NCBI GenBank assembly: GCA_040383485.1
Contig: JBEIDK010000011.1
Span: 1 to 46,139, forward strand
Origin: JBEIDK01 sp040383485
GTDB taxonomy: Bacteria; Bacteroidota; Bacteroidia; UBA4408
Direction of reading: 5' to 3'
DNA: 46,139 bases
Of the stretch, positions 33,957 through 43,326 are shown one piece after another. The position numbers and the translations under genes are program-made. Position 1 is the first letter of the stretch, and each line of letters opens with the position of its first letter. The notes below the pieces were generated by a model. The model saw only the letters and a program-made list of their open reading frames with translations. It had not been told where the DNA came from and made no database searches.

Positions 33957-35468
33957 ATGAAGTTAAATTTCGAAACCAATCAACTAGTTGAACTAGATTT
34001 TCTGCCCGAAAAGAAATTCATTGTTACACCAATTGAAACTATTTCTTGGCAACAAGCAAAATATTTATCAGATAAAATAATTGCGATATTTTCCTTCTAT
34101 AAAATTCCAAAAGGGCATCCAATAATTATTTATGGACATAAAGAAGCATTGTATCCTGTATCAATAATGGCATGTATTTTAGCCGAAATGCCTTATGTAC
34201 CAATTGATGTAATTTTTCCAATAGAAAGGATGACTTATATCAAAAATTTTACCGAAAGTAGCATTGTTATCAACTGTACTAATAATGAATGTCCATTTGA
34301 AAACCTGATTGAAATAAACGAAATATTGGAGCATAAAATAATAGGAAATATTCCTTCCAACTTTGTAAGCTATTATGATGCAAAAGACCCTTTGGTGTAT
34401 ATTATGTTCACTTCGGGAAGTACTGGAGCACCAAAAGGGGTTGAAATTACACGAAAAAACATTATTTGTTTTAGAGATTGGATTACGAATGACGAGTTTA
34501 ATTTCAGTTCAGAAACAGTGTTCATGAACCATGCTGTATTTACTTTTGATGTTTCTTTAAACGATTTGATTCCTTGCATAGCACTGGGCGCAACAAGCGT
34601 TTGTGTTCCAAAAGAATTGTATGATAAACAAGATACCTTATTTGATTATTTGAAAACCAACAAGGTAAATGTTTGGACAAGTACACCTGCATTTTTGTAT
34701 TACAATTTATTTGATGAAAACTTTAATTCAATCAATCTTCCTTCCTTAAATTGCTTTATGATTATGGGCGAAAGATTTACTTCTGCAATTGGAAAAAAAT
34801 CACTTGAACGTTTTGCAAATGCAGAAATTATAAATGCTTATGGACCAACAGAAGCAACAATAATCACTTCAAAAGTTGTAATTACTCACCAACTTCTCGA
34901 AAAATATATTGACGTTCCAATTGGGGTTGCAAAGCCAAATGCAGAACTTGCAATAATTGATGATAATAATATTGAATTAGAAATGGGTAGTAGTGGCGAA
35001 ATTTTAATTTGTGGCAATCACGTAGCAAAAGGATATTTCAAAAGTAATGAGTTAACCGTTGAAAAATTTATAGATTTCAAAAAATGGAAAGCCTACAAAA
35101 CCGGAGATATTGGGTACTACAAAGATGGTCTGTTATTTATTTCAGGACGAAAAGACGAGCAGATTAAATTTAATGGATACCGCATAGAACTCAATGAAAT
35201 TAGCAATTGCATTAACTTATTCGACAAGGTGAAACACTCAGAAACAATTGCTTTGCGCAGAAACGGTGAAGTGAAAAAAATTGTTGCTTTTGTGCAATTA
35301 AAAACAAAAGATTCAGATGTTGATTTAGATGGAATTATTGAGCATTGTAAAACAAAATTACCCCATTATATGATTCCTGCCGACTTTAGGTTTATAGATG
35401 AATTTCCATACAACACTAACCTAAAAGTAGATAAGAAAAAACTGGAGGACATTTATCTTAAAAAATAA
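33957..35468 (+). CDS. dltA: DltA-like amino-acid:carrier-protein ligase
   Basis: DltA adenylates an amino acid and loads it on DltC. The 503 residues match DltA length. Core motifs are TSGSTGAPKGVE (from 152), NAYGPTEAT (293-301), TGDIGYYKDG (from 382), GRKDEQIKFNGYRIELNEI, and the catalytic lysine K490 in NLKVDKK. VWTSTPAFLYYNLFDENF is DltA-specific. One oddity: FMIMGE places M270 where Bacillus DltA has the Cys linked to D-alanine selection. I start at the ATG 33957, because the upstream TTG at 33903 lies inside dltB and adds no family sequence. It is the last gene of the operon, 7 nt after dltB. Confidence 0.92.
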   Translation: MKLNFETNQLVELDFLPEKKFIVTPIETISWQQAKYLSDKIIAIFSFYKIPKGHPIIIYGHKEALYPVSIMACILAEMPYVPIDVIFPIERMTYIKNFTESSIVINCTNNECPFENLIEINEILEHKIIGNIPSNFVSYYDAKDPLVYIMFTSGSTGAPKGVEITRKNIICFRDWITNDEFNFSSETVFMNHAVFTFDVSLNDLIPCIALGATSVCVPKELYDKQDTLFDYLKTNKVNVWTSTPAFLYYNLFDENFNSINLPSLNCFMIMGERFTSAIGKKSLERFANAEIINAYGPTEATIITSKVVITHQLLEKYIDVPIGVAKPNAELAIIDDNNIELEMGSSGEILICGNHVAKGYFKSNELTVEKFIDFKKWKAYKTGDIGYYKDGLLFISGRKDEQIKFNGYRIELNEISNCINLFDKVKHSETIALRRNGEVKKIVAFVQLKTKDSDVDLDGIIEHCKTKLPHYMIPADFRFIDEFPYNTNLKVDKKKLEDIYLKK

Positions 35469-35580
35469 TAAAACAGTATTAGCAATTCTTTTACGTTCTT
35501 GAAATTAAATAATTCGATTATAACTTTATACTCATACATTTTTCTATTTTTGATTTATCATTTTTAAATGAATTTACATT

Positions 35581-36465
35581 ATGAAAATTGCAATTTTATC
35601 GCGTAATCCAAATTTATATTCTACAAAAAGATTAGTTGAAGCAGGCACTCAACATGGGCATGAAATGCTAATCATCGACCATCAAAAATGTGTTTTAATT
35701 ATTGAGAAAGGGCGACCACACATTTACTATAAAGGACAAGAAGTAGTTGGAGTAAATGCTGTTATTCCGCGTATTGGAGCTTCCGTAACCTTCTATGGTT
35801 CGGCGGTTGTGAGGCAATTTGAAATGATGAAAATTTTTACAGCTGTTGAAAGTCAAGCTTTGGTGCGTTCGCGTGACAAGCTTCGTAGTTTGCAATTACT
35901 TGCAAGAGCTGGCATAGGTATGCCCAAAACAGCATTTGCTGCTGAAGCAAAAAGTATTGAAAAAGTTATTGAACTTGTTGGTGGTGCTCCCTTGGTAATA
36001 AAACTTCTTGAAGGTACACAAGGTATTGGTGTTATGCTTGCAGAAACACATAAATCGGCAAAGAGTATGATTGAAACTTTCATTGATTTAGAAGCGAATG
36101 TATTAGTACAAGAATTTGTAAAAGAAGCTGGTGGCGCAGATATACGGGCATTTGTTGTTGATGGAAAAATTGTTGGCGCCATGAAACGTCAAGGCGCACC
36201 TGGTGAGTTCCGTTCAAATTTACATAGAGGTGGCACAGCTCAAGTAATTGAACTTTCTCCCGAAGAAAAAATAACCGCTATTAAATCTGCTAAAAAATTA
36301 GGCCTTGCCATTGCTGGTGTTGATATGTTGCAAAGCAGCAGAGGACCATTGGTTATGGAAGTAAATTCTTCTCCTGGACTTGAAGGTATTGAAGCTGCCA
36401 CTAAGCAAGATATTGCAGGAAAAATAATAGAATACGTCGAAAGAAATGAATTTGCAGAATTTTAA
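35581..36465 (+). CDS. rimK: RimK-type ATP-grasp ligase
   Basis: RimK adds glutamate residues to the C-terminus of ribosomal protein S6. The 294 residues fit. The N-terminal domain is KIAILSRNPNLYSTKRLVEA, with AVIPRIGASVTFYGSAVVRQ. The ATP-grasp core shows PLVIKLLEGTQGIGVMLAE, VLVQEFVKEAGGADIRAFVV, GEFRSNLHRGG and VMEVNSSPGLEGIE with the metal-binding Glu and Asn. Related enzymes ligate other amino acids. TATTTTTG at 35545-35552 may be a -7 box. The oxidase gene follows 10 nt later, so the two are probably co-transcribed. It is separated from dltA by 112 bp. Confidence 0.92.
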   Translation: MKIAILSRNPNLYSTKRLVEAGTQHGHEMLIIDHQKCVLIIEKGRPHIYYKGQEVVGVNAVIPRIGASVTFYGSAVVRQFEMMKIFTAVESQALVRSRDKLRSLQLLARAGIGMPKTAFAAEAKSIEKVIELVGGAPLVIKLLEGTQGIGVMLAETHKSAKSMIETFIDLEANVLVQEFVKEAGGADIRAFVVDGKIVGAMKRQGAPGEFRSNLHRGGTAQVIELSPEEKITAIKSAKKLGLAIAGVDMLQSSRGPLVMEVNSSPGLEGIEAATKQDIAGKIIEYVERNEFAEF

Positions 36466-36475
36466 TTAAATCTAT

Positions 36476-37885
36476 ATGCAAACTATTCATTATGCCTCAA
36501 TAAACGAAGATATTTTAAATAAAATTTTAAACTTGTTTACTGATGATGTAATATTCATTGATGATGATACATTAATTGAATATAACCATGATGAAACTGA
36601 AAACCTTGAATACAATCCTGAAATAGTAGCTAAACCATATCATACAGAACAAGTTTCTGTTTTAATGAGCTTCTGTAATGAGAATAGAATACCAGTAACA
36701 GTTCGCGGTGCAGGAACAGGATTAAGCGGTGGTGCATTACCTATTTATGGAGGCATTATAATTAGTATGGAAAGGTTCAATAAAATCATTGACATTGATT
36801 TAAGAAACTTACAAGTCATTGTTGAGCCAGGAGTAATAAATCAAGTATTGCAAGAAGAAGTACGGAAGTTTGGCTTGTATTATCCTCCAGACCCTGCAAG
36901 TAGAGGTAGTTGTTTTTTAGGCGGAAATATTGCTCATGCAAGTGGTGGACCACATGCCGTTAAATATGGAACCACAAGAGATTATGTTTTAAACCTAGAG
37001 GTAGTTTTGCCAACCGGAGAAATAATTTGGACTGGCGCTAACACCTTAAAATACTCCACTGGTTATAACCTTACACATCTTATTATTGGTAGTGAAGGGA
37101 CCCTTGCTGTTGTTACAAAAATTGTATTAAAAATTATTCCATACCCTCAACATAATATTTTAATGTTGGTGCCCTTTTCAAACGCGGAAAAAGCATGTGA
37201 AGCAGTATCAGCTACTTTTATGGCAGGTATAATACCATCGGCAATGGAGTTTATGGAGCGTGATGCAATTGATTGGACATTGAAATATACACAAGGTATT
37301 TCTATTGCAATCAAACCAGAAACTCAAGCACATTTACTTGTTGAACTTGATGGAAATAACATGGATGTGTTGCTGCAAGAAGCAGAAAAATTAAGTGAAT
37401 TATTTCTTGATTTTGAATGCGATGAAATTTTGTTTGCTGACAGCGAAGCACAAAAAGAACAGCTATGGAAAATACGCCGAAGTGTAGCTGAGGCAGTAAA
37501 ATCAAACTCCATTTACAAGGAAGAAGACACTGTGGTTAAAAGAGCAGAACTTCCTAAACTACTTAGCGGAATAAAAAGTATTGGCAATAAATATGGATTT
37601 AAAAGCGTTTGCTATGGCCATGCAGGTGATGGCAATCTACATGTCAACATCATTAAAGGCGATTTATCTGATGATTTTTGGCAAAATGAAATTCATCAAG
37701 GAATTGAAGAAATTTTTAAACTGTGTAAATTGCTAGGAGGAACGATTAGTGGTGAGCATGGAATAGGACTTGTTCAAAAAAGATACATGCATATAGTACA
37801 AAGCCCTGTTCAATTAGAAATTCAACGTGGAATTAAAAAAGTATTTGACCCAAATAATATTTTAAATCCAGGTAAAATTTTTTGA
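36476..37885 (+). CDS. FAD-linked oxidase, GlcD / D-lactate dehydrogenase type
   Basis: The 469-residue flavoprotein has a PCMH FAD domain: VTVRGAGTGLSGGALPIYGG at about 80-99, then FLGGNIAHASGGPHAVKYGT and STGYNLTHLIIGSEGTLAVV. The GlcD-type C-terminal domain shows CYGHAGDGNLHVNI and GGTISGEHGIGLVQKRYM. It oxidises a 2-hydroxyacid such as glycolate or D-lactate, giving electrons to quinone or to an iron-sulfur partner. No GlcE/GlcF genes are adjacent. The LutA-like protein at 5237 is a candidate partner by family only. It follows rimK by 10 nt. Confidence 0.92.
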   Translation: MQTIHYASINEDILNKILNLFTDDVIFIDDDTLIEYNHDETENLEYNPEIVAKPYHTEQVSVLMSFCNENRIPVTVRGAGTGLSGGALPIYGGIIISMERFNKIIDIDLRNLQVIVEPGVINQVLQEEVRKFGLYYPPDPASRGSCFLGGNIAHASGGPHAVKYGTTRDYVLNLEVVLPTGEIIWTGANTLKYSTGYNLTHLIIGSEGTLAVVTKIVLKIIPYPQHNILMLVPFSNAEKACEAVSATFMAGIIPSAMEFMERDAIDWTLKYTQGISIAIKPETQAHLLVELDGNNMDVLLQEAEKLSELFLDFECDEILFADSEAQKEQLWKIRRSVAEAVKSNSIYKEEDTVVKRAELPKLLSGIKSIGNKYGFKSVCYGHAGDGNLHVNIIKGDLSDDFWQNEIHQGIEEIFKLCKLLGGTISGEHGIGLVQKRYMHIVQSPVQLEIQRGIKKVFDPNNILNPGKIF

Positions 37886-38182
37886 GTTGTCAACTTAATT
37901 CTTTATTATCTAAGTTCTGGATTGGAAGCAGATTTTTAGCCATTCCAACCTTTGCTTAGGAAAGGCGTTTAATCTCAATAATATTACACAAACCTGTTTG
38001 ACCATTTATGATGATATCTAAAATTAGTTTTATAAACTTATTTCTATTAGAGAATATTTGAGAGAATAAACTTAAGTTTGTCTTTGTAGAAAGTATAGTT
38101 GTATTAAAACTCAAAATCATTTGAGATACTTTAAAACTTTCTTTATCTTTATTAGGATGGCATTGATTCTTTTTCTTTACTT

Positions 38183-39376
38183 ATGAAAAACATTATTTTA
38201 ATTTTTGTAATATATTTTATTTGGAAACCTCTATTTGCAAATAATGCTGACACAGTTGTTGTGCTTGATATAAAAACAAAAAATGTAACAACTATTTTGC
38301 CTGTAGCATATGATAGTATTGCTACAAATGACTATACTGCTTATTCGTTAGGAACAATGCCAAATACTGCAATACTTGCAATGACGCCCCCTACTACAAA
38401 TCTTTTTCATAATTCACAATTTAGTAAACCTGCTGCAGCGCAAGGATTTTATAATGTTGCAGACTTCCCACTAAGAACTGCATGTAGAATAAGATGTTTT
38501 TACAATGGACAGCAAACTGGCATTTTTTCAGGAACTTTGGTTGGCTCAGAGATGGTAGTAATGGGTGCGTTTTATTTATGTCAACGCAATACATTTGATT
38601 GGATTGCATTTGACAGCCTAATTGTGAATCCTGCTTTTGATAATGGAAGTCCTCAAGCTAATTTTCCTGAGTCAACTGTAAAAAAGGTTTGCATCTTTAA
38701 AGCTATCTACCATCAAGATGGATATCAAAATGTAGCCTTACTTCAATTAGAAAAGCCTTTAGGTGAAACTATTGGTTATGTTGGATTAGGATTTAATACC
38801 GATACTAGTTTCTACAGCAACAAAATTTTCCATAAGTTTAGTTATGCAGGTAAAAGCCCATTCGACACATTAACAAGGTACAATACTGATACACTTTTAT
38901 ATAACTACGGTTATATTCAATCAAATTCTTCAAATTCCGGCTTAAGCGTTTATTCATCAGAAGCTATTTATAGAAGTGGTCAGTGGGGAAGTACTATGAT
39001 TTATACCAATAATATTAATGAATACTACTGCTTAGGATTTTTAACTTGGTATAATTTATACCACCATTACAACTTGAACGCTAAAGAGTTTTATAATCTC
39101 AAAAACATTATGGACCATCCTATTATTCTGAATAATAATGAACTTAAAAATGAAAACTTTAAATTAACAGTTTATCCTAACCCTGCAAATAATGACATCA
39201 TCATCCAAACAAAAAGTAACAATATAAAATTATATGATGTTATTGGCAATGAACAAGCTTTTTACTCTACTATTTCTGCCAATAAGCAACAAACTAAAAT
39301 TAACATTCAGCATCTACGAAGTGGTATTTTTTTTATTAGAGTTGATGAAAAAGTAATGAAATTTGTAAAGGAATAA
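38183..39376 (+). CDS. T9SS-exported trypsin-fold protein with a broken catalytic triad
   Basis: The 397-residue protein has a signal peptide (MKNIILIFVIYFIWKPLFA) and a C-terminal T9SS type A sorting domain (LTVYPNPANNDIII, then GIFFIRVDEKVMKFV). Between them is a trypsin/V8-like pattern. The SGTLVGSEMVVMGAF strand matches SGTLI..VLTAAH of proteases, but the catalytic His is F130. YQNVALLQLEKPL matches DIALLKLEKP, but the Asp is N183. NSGLSVYS matches NSGSPV of V8-type enzymes and keeps S252. It is thus likely a secreted non-catalytic relative that binds rather than cuts. It is a single gene, and the 297-bp gap upstream holds no clear promoter. Confidence 0.75.
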   Translation: MKNIILIFVIYFIWKPLFANNADTVVVLDIKTKNVTTILPVAYDSIATNDYTAYSLGTMPNTAILAMTPPTTNLFHNSQFSKPAAAQGFYNVADFPLRTACRIRCFYNGQQTGIFSGTLVGSEMVVMGAFYLCQRNTFDWIAFDSLIVNPAFDNGSPQANFPESTVKKVCIFKAIYHQDGYQNVALLQLEKPLGETIGYVGLGFNTDTSFYSNKIFHKFSYAGKSPFDTLTRYNTDTLLYNYGYIQSNSSNSGLSVYSSEAIYRSGQWGSTMIYTNNINEYYCLGFLTWYNLYHHYNLNAKEFYNLKNIMDHPIILNNNELKNENFKLTVYPNPANNDIIIQTKSNNIKLYDVIGNEQAFYSTISANKQQTKINIQHLRSGIFFIRVDEKVMKFVKE

Positions 39377-39838
39377 ACCATCTTACTTTCGCCAGTTTGT
39401 TGTAGTTTGTTATCAGAACAATATTTTACTTTGTGCGAAATTTATTCATATTTAATTATACATTTTGGTTTTCATAAGCAGCAAAGCTGGTTCCTAACTA
39501 TGTGGTGTTAAACATTTTTCTCCAGAAAAACAATTAAAAAAATCCTTTTCAACATGCAGCACTTCAATAAGTTTTGAGTTTAATACACACTGCGTTTCAA
39601 TGGCTTTTTTTGCAGCGCATAGTTGCTAAACAGCGCTGCTGCTAATGATTATAAAATAAATAAAATGAACTTTAGCTTAAACAATGCGCAGCTTCAAACC
39701 AAACGCTACGGGGCTTATTGAAATATTATTTGTTTATAATCAATGAGTTTCATTCCTAAATTTTGATAAAAACGCAATAAAAAATAAGTTTCTGCGTTTA
39801 AATTTCGTTTTTTCGCACACTTGTTTTCAAATTTCAAA
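39377..39838. other. Gene-free stretch with a GC-rich hairpin
   Basis: These 462 bp carry no plausible gene. The one distinct feature is GCAGCGC (39612-39618) paired with GCGCTGC (39633-39639) around a 14-nt loop. Because T residues precede it and none follow it on the plus strand, and A residues follow it on the minus strand, it is not a terminator. It may be a small extragenic palindrome. Confidence 0.6.
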
Positions 39839-41200
39839 ATGGCTAAAAAACTATTCCTAGTTTTTTTTATTTCTCTTCAGTTTTTATCTGCTTATAGTCA
39901 AGATAAGAACTATAAAATTTTTGGTACCGTAAAAACCAAGGATGGTGTTTTTAAAGATGCCTACATAGCTGTGAATGGATTTAAACATTATATGGACACC
40001 CTTGGAAATTATGAGGTAAAAATGCCTTTCCAACAGGATAATATTTTGGTTTTTGGTAGGAAAGGTTCTGTGCAACAAACAATTGAATTTAGCACTGTAG
40101 TTTCTAAAGAAAGAATTGAAGAGGCATTCTATCCAAAGGAAATAAATATTGTATTATTTGATAAGGTGATTGGAGTAGATTTATCATTAATGGAAGAGCC
40201 AATTGAAAAATATGCCTATAGTGAAGATAATTACGATTTTGACAATGATGAAGCCTATGCGCTTGATATGAGGACTAAGGTAGAAACTTTAATTGCTGCA
40301 TTGGAGCAAGCTAAGAAGAGCGGAACCGTAAGCGCAGAGTTAACCGAGAAAGCCAAGAAAGATGCTGAGCAACAAAAAGCAATTCAAGAACAAGCTAAAA
40401 AAGATGCACTAGAAAAGTTGAGAATAGAAAAAGAAAAACAAGCTGCTGAAATAGAAAAACAAAAGAAAGAAGAAGCATTGCTTGATGCCGAAGAAGCGGC
40501 AAGAAGAAAAGCAGAACGTGAAAAACGTAAAAAGGAAGACGATGAGTTTGAACGTCAAGCGCTCAGGTTATCATACGAACAAGATAGTATAGAACAAGCG
40601 CAAAAACAGATTGCTAGAAAAGAGGCAGAAGAAAAAAGATTAGCAGAATTGAAAAAATCTGCAATTCAAGATTCTATATTAAAAGTTGCTAAAAATAGGG
40701 CTCTTAAAGAAGCTGAAGAGAAGCGTTTAGCCGAAGCAAAGGCTAAAGAAGAATTGGCTTTAAGTGCGAAATTAGCAAAGGAAAAAACAATGCAAGAAGC
40801 TGAAGAGAAGCGACTTGCCGAAGCAAAGGCAAAGGAAGAAGAATTAGAAAGAATTAAAAAAGAAAAGGAAGAACAAGCCAAACAATTAGCGCAAGCATTA
40901 AAAGATAAGGAAGCTGAAGATGCCAAAAATAAAGCACTTGAAATGCAAGCTTTAAAAGAAAAATTAAAGGTATCAAATTTAGATGCTGAGAATAAAAGAC
41001 TTGAACAACTTGCTGCCCAAGAAGAATTATACAAAAAACGACAATCAAATTTTAAACCTGTAATGGGCATTTACACTACAACTACAAGTGTTATTGCAGG
41101 AAAAAAAGCATATGGTTATATTAATTTTGGAAATGGTTTAGGAAACCAAGATTTAACCAAAGAAGAATTTGATGCTTATAAAGAAAAGTTTAAAAAATAA
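39839..41200 (+). CDS. Exported coiled-coil protein with an N-terminal carboxypeptidase-regulatory-like domain
   Basis: I start at ATG 39839, which gives a clean signal peptide (MAKKLFLVFFISLQFLSAYS). The TTG at 39821 only adds six residues. The 453-residue product has a small beta domain at about 20-105 (IFGTVKTKDGVFKDAYIAVN, TLGNYEVKMP), like carboxypeptidase-regulatory domains of Bacteroidota surface proteins. A long Lys/Glu/Ala-rich coiled coil (about 135-400) follows, with repeated AEEKRLAEAKAKEE units. A short C-terminal domain (MGIYTTTTSVIAGKKAYGYI) closes it. It looks like a periplasmic spacer or structural protein. The function is unknown. It is convergent with the PorE-like gene, 6 nt apart. 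Confidence 0.82.
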   Translation: MAKKLFLVFFISLQFLSAYSQDKNYKIFGTVKTKDGVFKDAYIAVNGFKHYMDTLGNYEVKMPFQQDNILVFGRKGSVQQTIEFSTVVSKERIEEAFYPKEINIVLFDKVIGVDLSLMEEPIEKYAYSEDNYDFDNDEAYALDMRTKVETLIAALEQAKKSGTVSAELTEKAKKDAEQQKAIQEQAKKDALEKLRIEKEKQAAEIEKQKKEEALLDAEEAARRKAEREKRKKEDDEFERQALRLSYEQDSIEQAQKQIARKEAEEKRLAELKKSAIQDSILKVAKNRALKEAEEKRLAEAKAKEELALSAKLAKEKTMQEAEEKRLAEAKAKEEELERIKKEKEEQAKQLAQALKDKEAEDAKNKALEMQALKEKLKVSNLDAENKRLEQLAAQEELYKKRQSNFKPVMGIYTTTTSVIAGKKAYGYINFGNGLGNQDLTKEEFDAYKEKFKK

Positions 41201-41206
41201 GAACTT

Positions 41207-43186
41207 TTAGTTCTTCAATATCATAAACTCTGTTCTTCTATTTTTATTTCGACCTTCTTCTGTATTATTATCTCCCACAGGAACTGTATCTCCAAAACCT
41301 TTAAAAGATAATCTTTCTTTATCAACTCCAAACTTTTGCAACAATGAAAGTACAGTAAATGCACGGTCGGCACTTAAAGCCAAATTGTTTTTTGGCACTC
41401 CAGCATTATCTGTATGCCCCCTAATTTCTACTTTTAAGGCTGGGTTTTCATTCAGGTAATTTGCAAATTCTTCAATAATAATTTTACTATCATCTGTAAG
41501 TTCTGCGCTACTTGTATTATAAAGAATATTATTAATGCTGTATGATTTTCCAACTTCTATTTCTTTTTGTTTTATTTCTTGCTTAATTGGTTTGCCTATA
41601 TTTTCTTCAACATTTTTAATTATTTGAGAGGTAAATGCTTTTCCATCTTGTTTAACTGTTACCAATACATCTTCATTTTTTTTGAGTGTGTAAACTGCTG
41701 TATATTTTCCCGTTGCAGTGTCTACATTTATTTTTTGAACTTCTTTTGATTTTAGGCCTTTGATTTCAATCTTAGCGTTTAAAGGTTTAGAACCATCTTC
41801 GTTGGTTAACGTGCCCTTAAGAAAAATTATTTTTTCAGGACGAGCCTCTTTGTGCAACTCAAAAGTAAAAACGTCCCATGCTCCAGCACCTTTTCCCTTT
41901 AGATCCTTACTACTAAAAAACGCTGTCTCACCATCAGTGCTAACAGATAAGCCTACTTCATCTTTCTCTGTATTAATTGGCACACCAATATTTTTAGGTT
42001 TTTGTAGTTTACCGTTATCGTCGGCTTTGCTATAAAAAATGTCGTATCCACCTACCCCAGGGTGTCCATCACTACAAAAATAAAGGGTCTGACTGTCGCT
42101 ATGTATGAACGGAGACTTTTCATTACCCTCAGTATTAATTGGGCTACCCATATTTATTGCAGGCCCCCATTCTCCTTCATCATTCTTTTTAGAATAATAA
42201 ATATCCATAGCCTTACTATCAGCTCTTGCAGAGGCAAAATAAAGGGTTTTTCCATCAGAAGATAAGGATGGCTGCGACTCCCAACCATCAATGGTATTCA
42301 CATTTGGTCCAAGGTTTTTTAGTTCTGACCAATGCGGTTTTGCTAATCCTGTTTTAATTAAGTTAGCCGTGTATATATCACAATTTATTTGCCCTGTTTT
42401 CTTTTCTGGTTTACAAACCGTGATATATAAATGCTCATTATCTAATGAAAAAGTTGCTCCACCATAACCGTCATTATTATAATTAAAAGGTGCTTCAAGT
42501 GCTGTTGGCTGTAGATAATCTGTTTCTTTTTTATTTGCTTGGGTTAACTCCTCAACTAAGTGCGGAACTAATTCATCTCTTCCTTTTTTTTGATAACGAT
42601 GCGTGTAAAATAGGAGTTCATTATCAGGCGATAAGTTAGCTAAAAATTCATCTTCATAGGTATCAATACCTTTAATTGGCTTAGGGTCAAAGGCAACTTG
42701 CTTTGAAAAAATATCTGCAAAAAAAATTGCTTTGTCATTCATTTTCTCAGCTAATTCTACATCCTCTGGCTTTTTCTTGTCGCTATTAAAATCAATAAAT
42801 TTTTTAAAATAGTTCGATGCTTCTTTATACTCATTTAAACCAAATGCAATTTGAGCCAAATAAAAATAAGGATATGGAGCAATTTCTGGGCAAAGCTCTA
42901 TTGCCTTAACATAATATGCCTTTGCGTTTCCTAGTGGTGAGCCATTAGCTTTGTACAAAGTAATAACTGTATTACCTAATTCATAATAGGCTGCGGCAAA
43001 ATCAGGATTTTCTTCTAATGCATCTCTCAAAAAAGCCTGCCTTTCTTTTATTTCATACTTGTTTTTATCTACGCCCTTATCAAATAACTTTTGCGCTTTT
43101 TTGCTATCGTTTTCACTGCATTGAGCGTCACAAAAAATAATGTTCTTAATGATTATAAAAGTAAAGAAGAGGAATTTTTTTATCAT
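41207..43186 (-). CDS. PorE-like OmpA-family protein (TPR, PD40 propeller, regulatory domain, OmpA)
   Basis: The 659-residue exported protein has four parts. After a signal peptide (KKFLFFTFIIIKNIIFCDA) come TPR-like helices (about 25-150), then WD40/PD40 propeller blades such as DGWESQPSLSSDGKTLYFAS and SPFIHSDSQTLYFCSDG. A carboxypeptidase-regulatory-like domain follows (about 455-525). The end is an OmpA peptidoglycan-binding domain with EIRGHTDNAGVPKNNLALSA and RNKNRRTEF. This order is that of PorE, the T9SS protein that anchors the machine to peptidoglycan. Bacteroidota carry several such paralogues, so I do not assign the symbol. Its context is consistent with the T9SS cargo gene nearby. 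Confidence 0.88.
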   Translation of the reverse strand: MIKKFLFFTFIIIKNIIFCDAQCSENDSKKAQKLFDKGVDKNKYEIKERQAFLRDALEENPDFAAAYYELGNTVITLYKANGSPLGNAKAYYVKAIELCPEIAPYPYFYLAQIAFGLNEYKEASNYFKKFIDFNSDKKKPEDVELAEKMNDKAIFFADIFSKQVAFDPKPIKGIDTYEDEFLANLSPDNELLFYTHRYQKKGRDELVPHLVEELTQANKKETDYLQPTALEAPFNYNNDGYGGATFSLDNEHLYITVCKPEKKTGQINCDIYTANLIKTGLAKPHWSELKNLGPNVNTIDGWESQPSLSSDGKTLYFASARADSKAMDIYYSKKNDEGEWGPAINMGSPINTEGNEKSPFIHSDSQTLYFCSDGHPGVGGYDIFYSKADDNGKLQKPKNIGVPINTEKDEVGLSVSTDGETAFFSSKDLKGKGAGAWDVFTFELHKEARPEKIIFLKGTLTNEDGSKPLNAKIEIKGLKSKEVQKINVDTATGKYTAVYTLKKNEDVLVTVKQDGKAFTSQIIKNVEENIGKPIKQEIKQKEIEVGKSYSINNILYNTSSAELTDDSKIIIEEFANYLNENPALKVEIRGHTDNAGVPKNNLALSADRAFTVLSLLQKFGVDKERLSFKGFGDTVPVGDNNTEEGRNKNRRTEFMILKN

Positions 43187-43326
43187 GATTTTGTAAATGT
43201 AAAAACTATATTGTTTGAGCGGTGTTTAAGAATTATAATTTAACAAAGTGTAAATATTTAATATAAAAACTGCACTTTTAATTTTTGTACTATTGCCGAA
43301 AATAAGGTCATTCGCAAGTTTATTTG

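Noticed and set aside
35581..36465. rimK as a sixth gene of the dlt operon
   Set aside because: A 112-bp gap and a possible -7 box separate it from dltA, and it fits better as a unit with the oxidase downstream. RimK has its own known role.
39612..39639. GC-rich hairpin as a terminator
   Set aside because: There is no T tract downstream on either strand, and no gene ends near it in the right direction.
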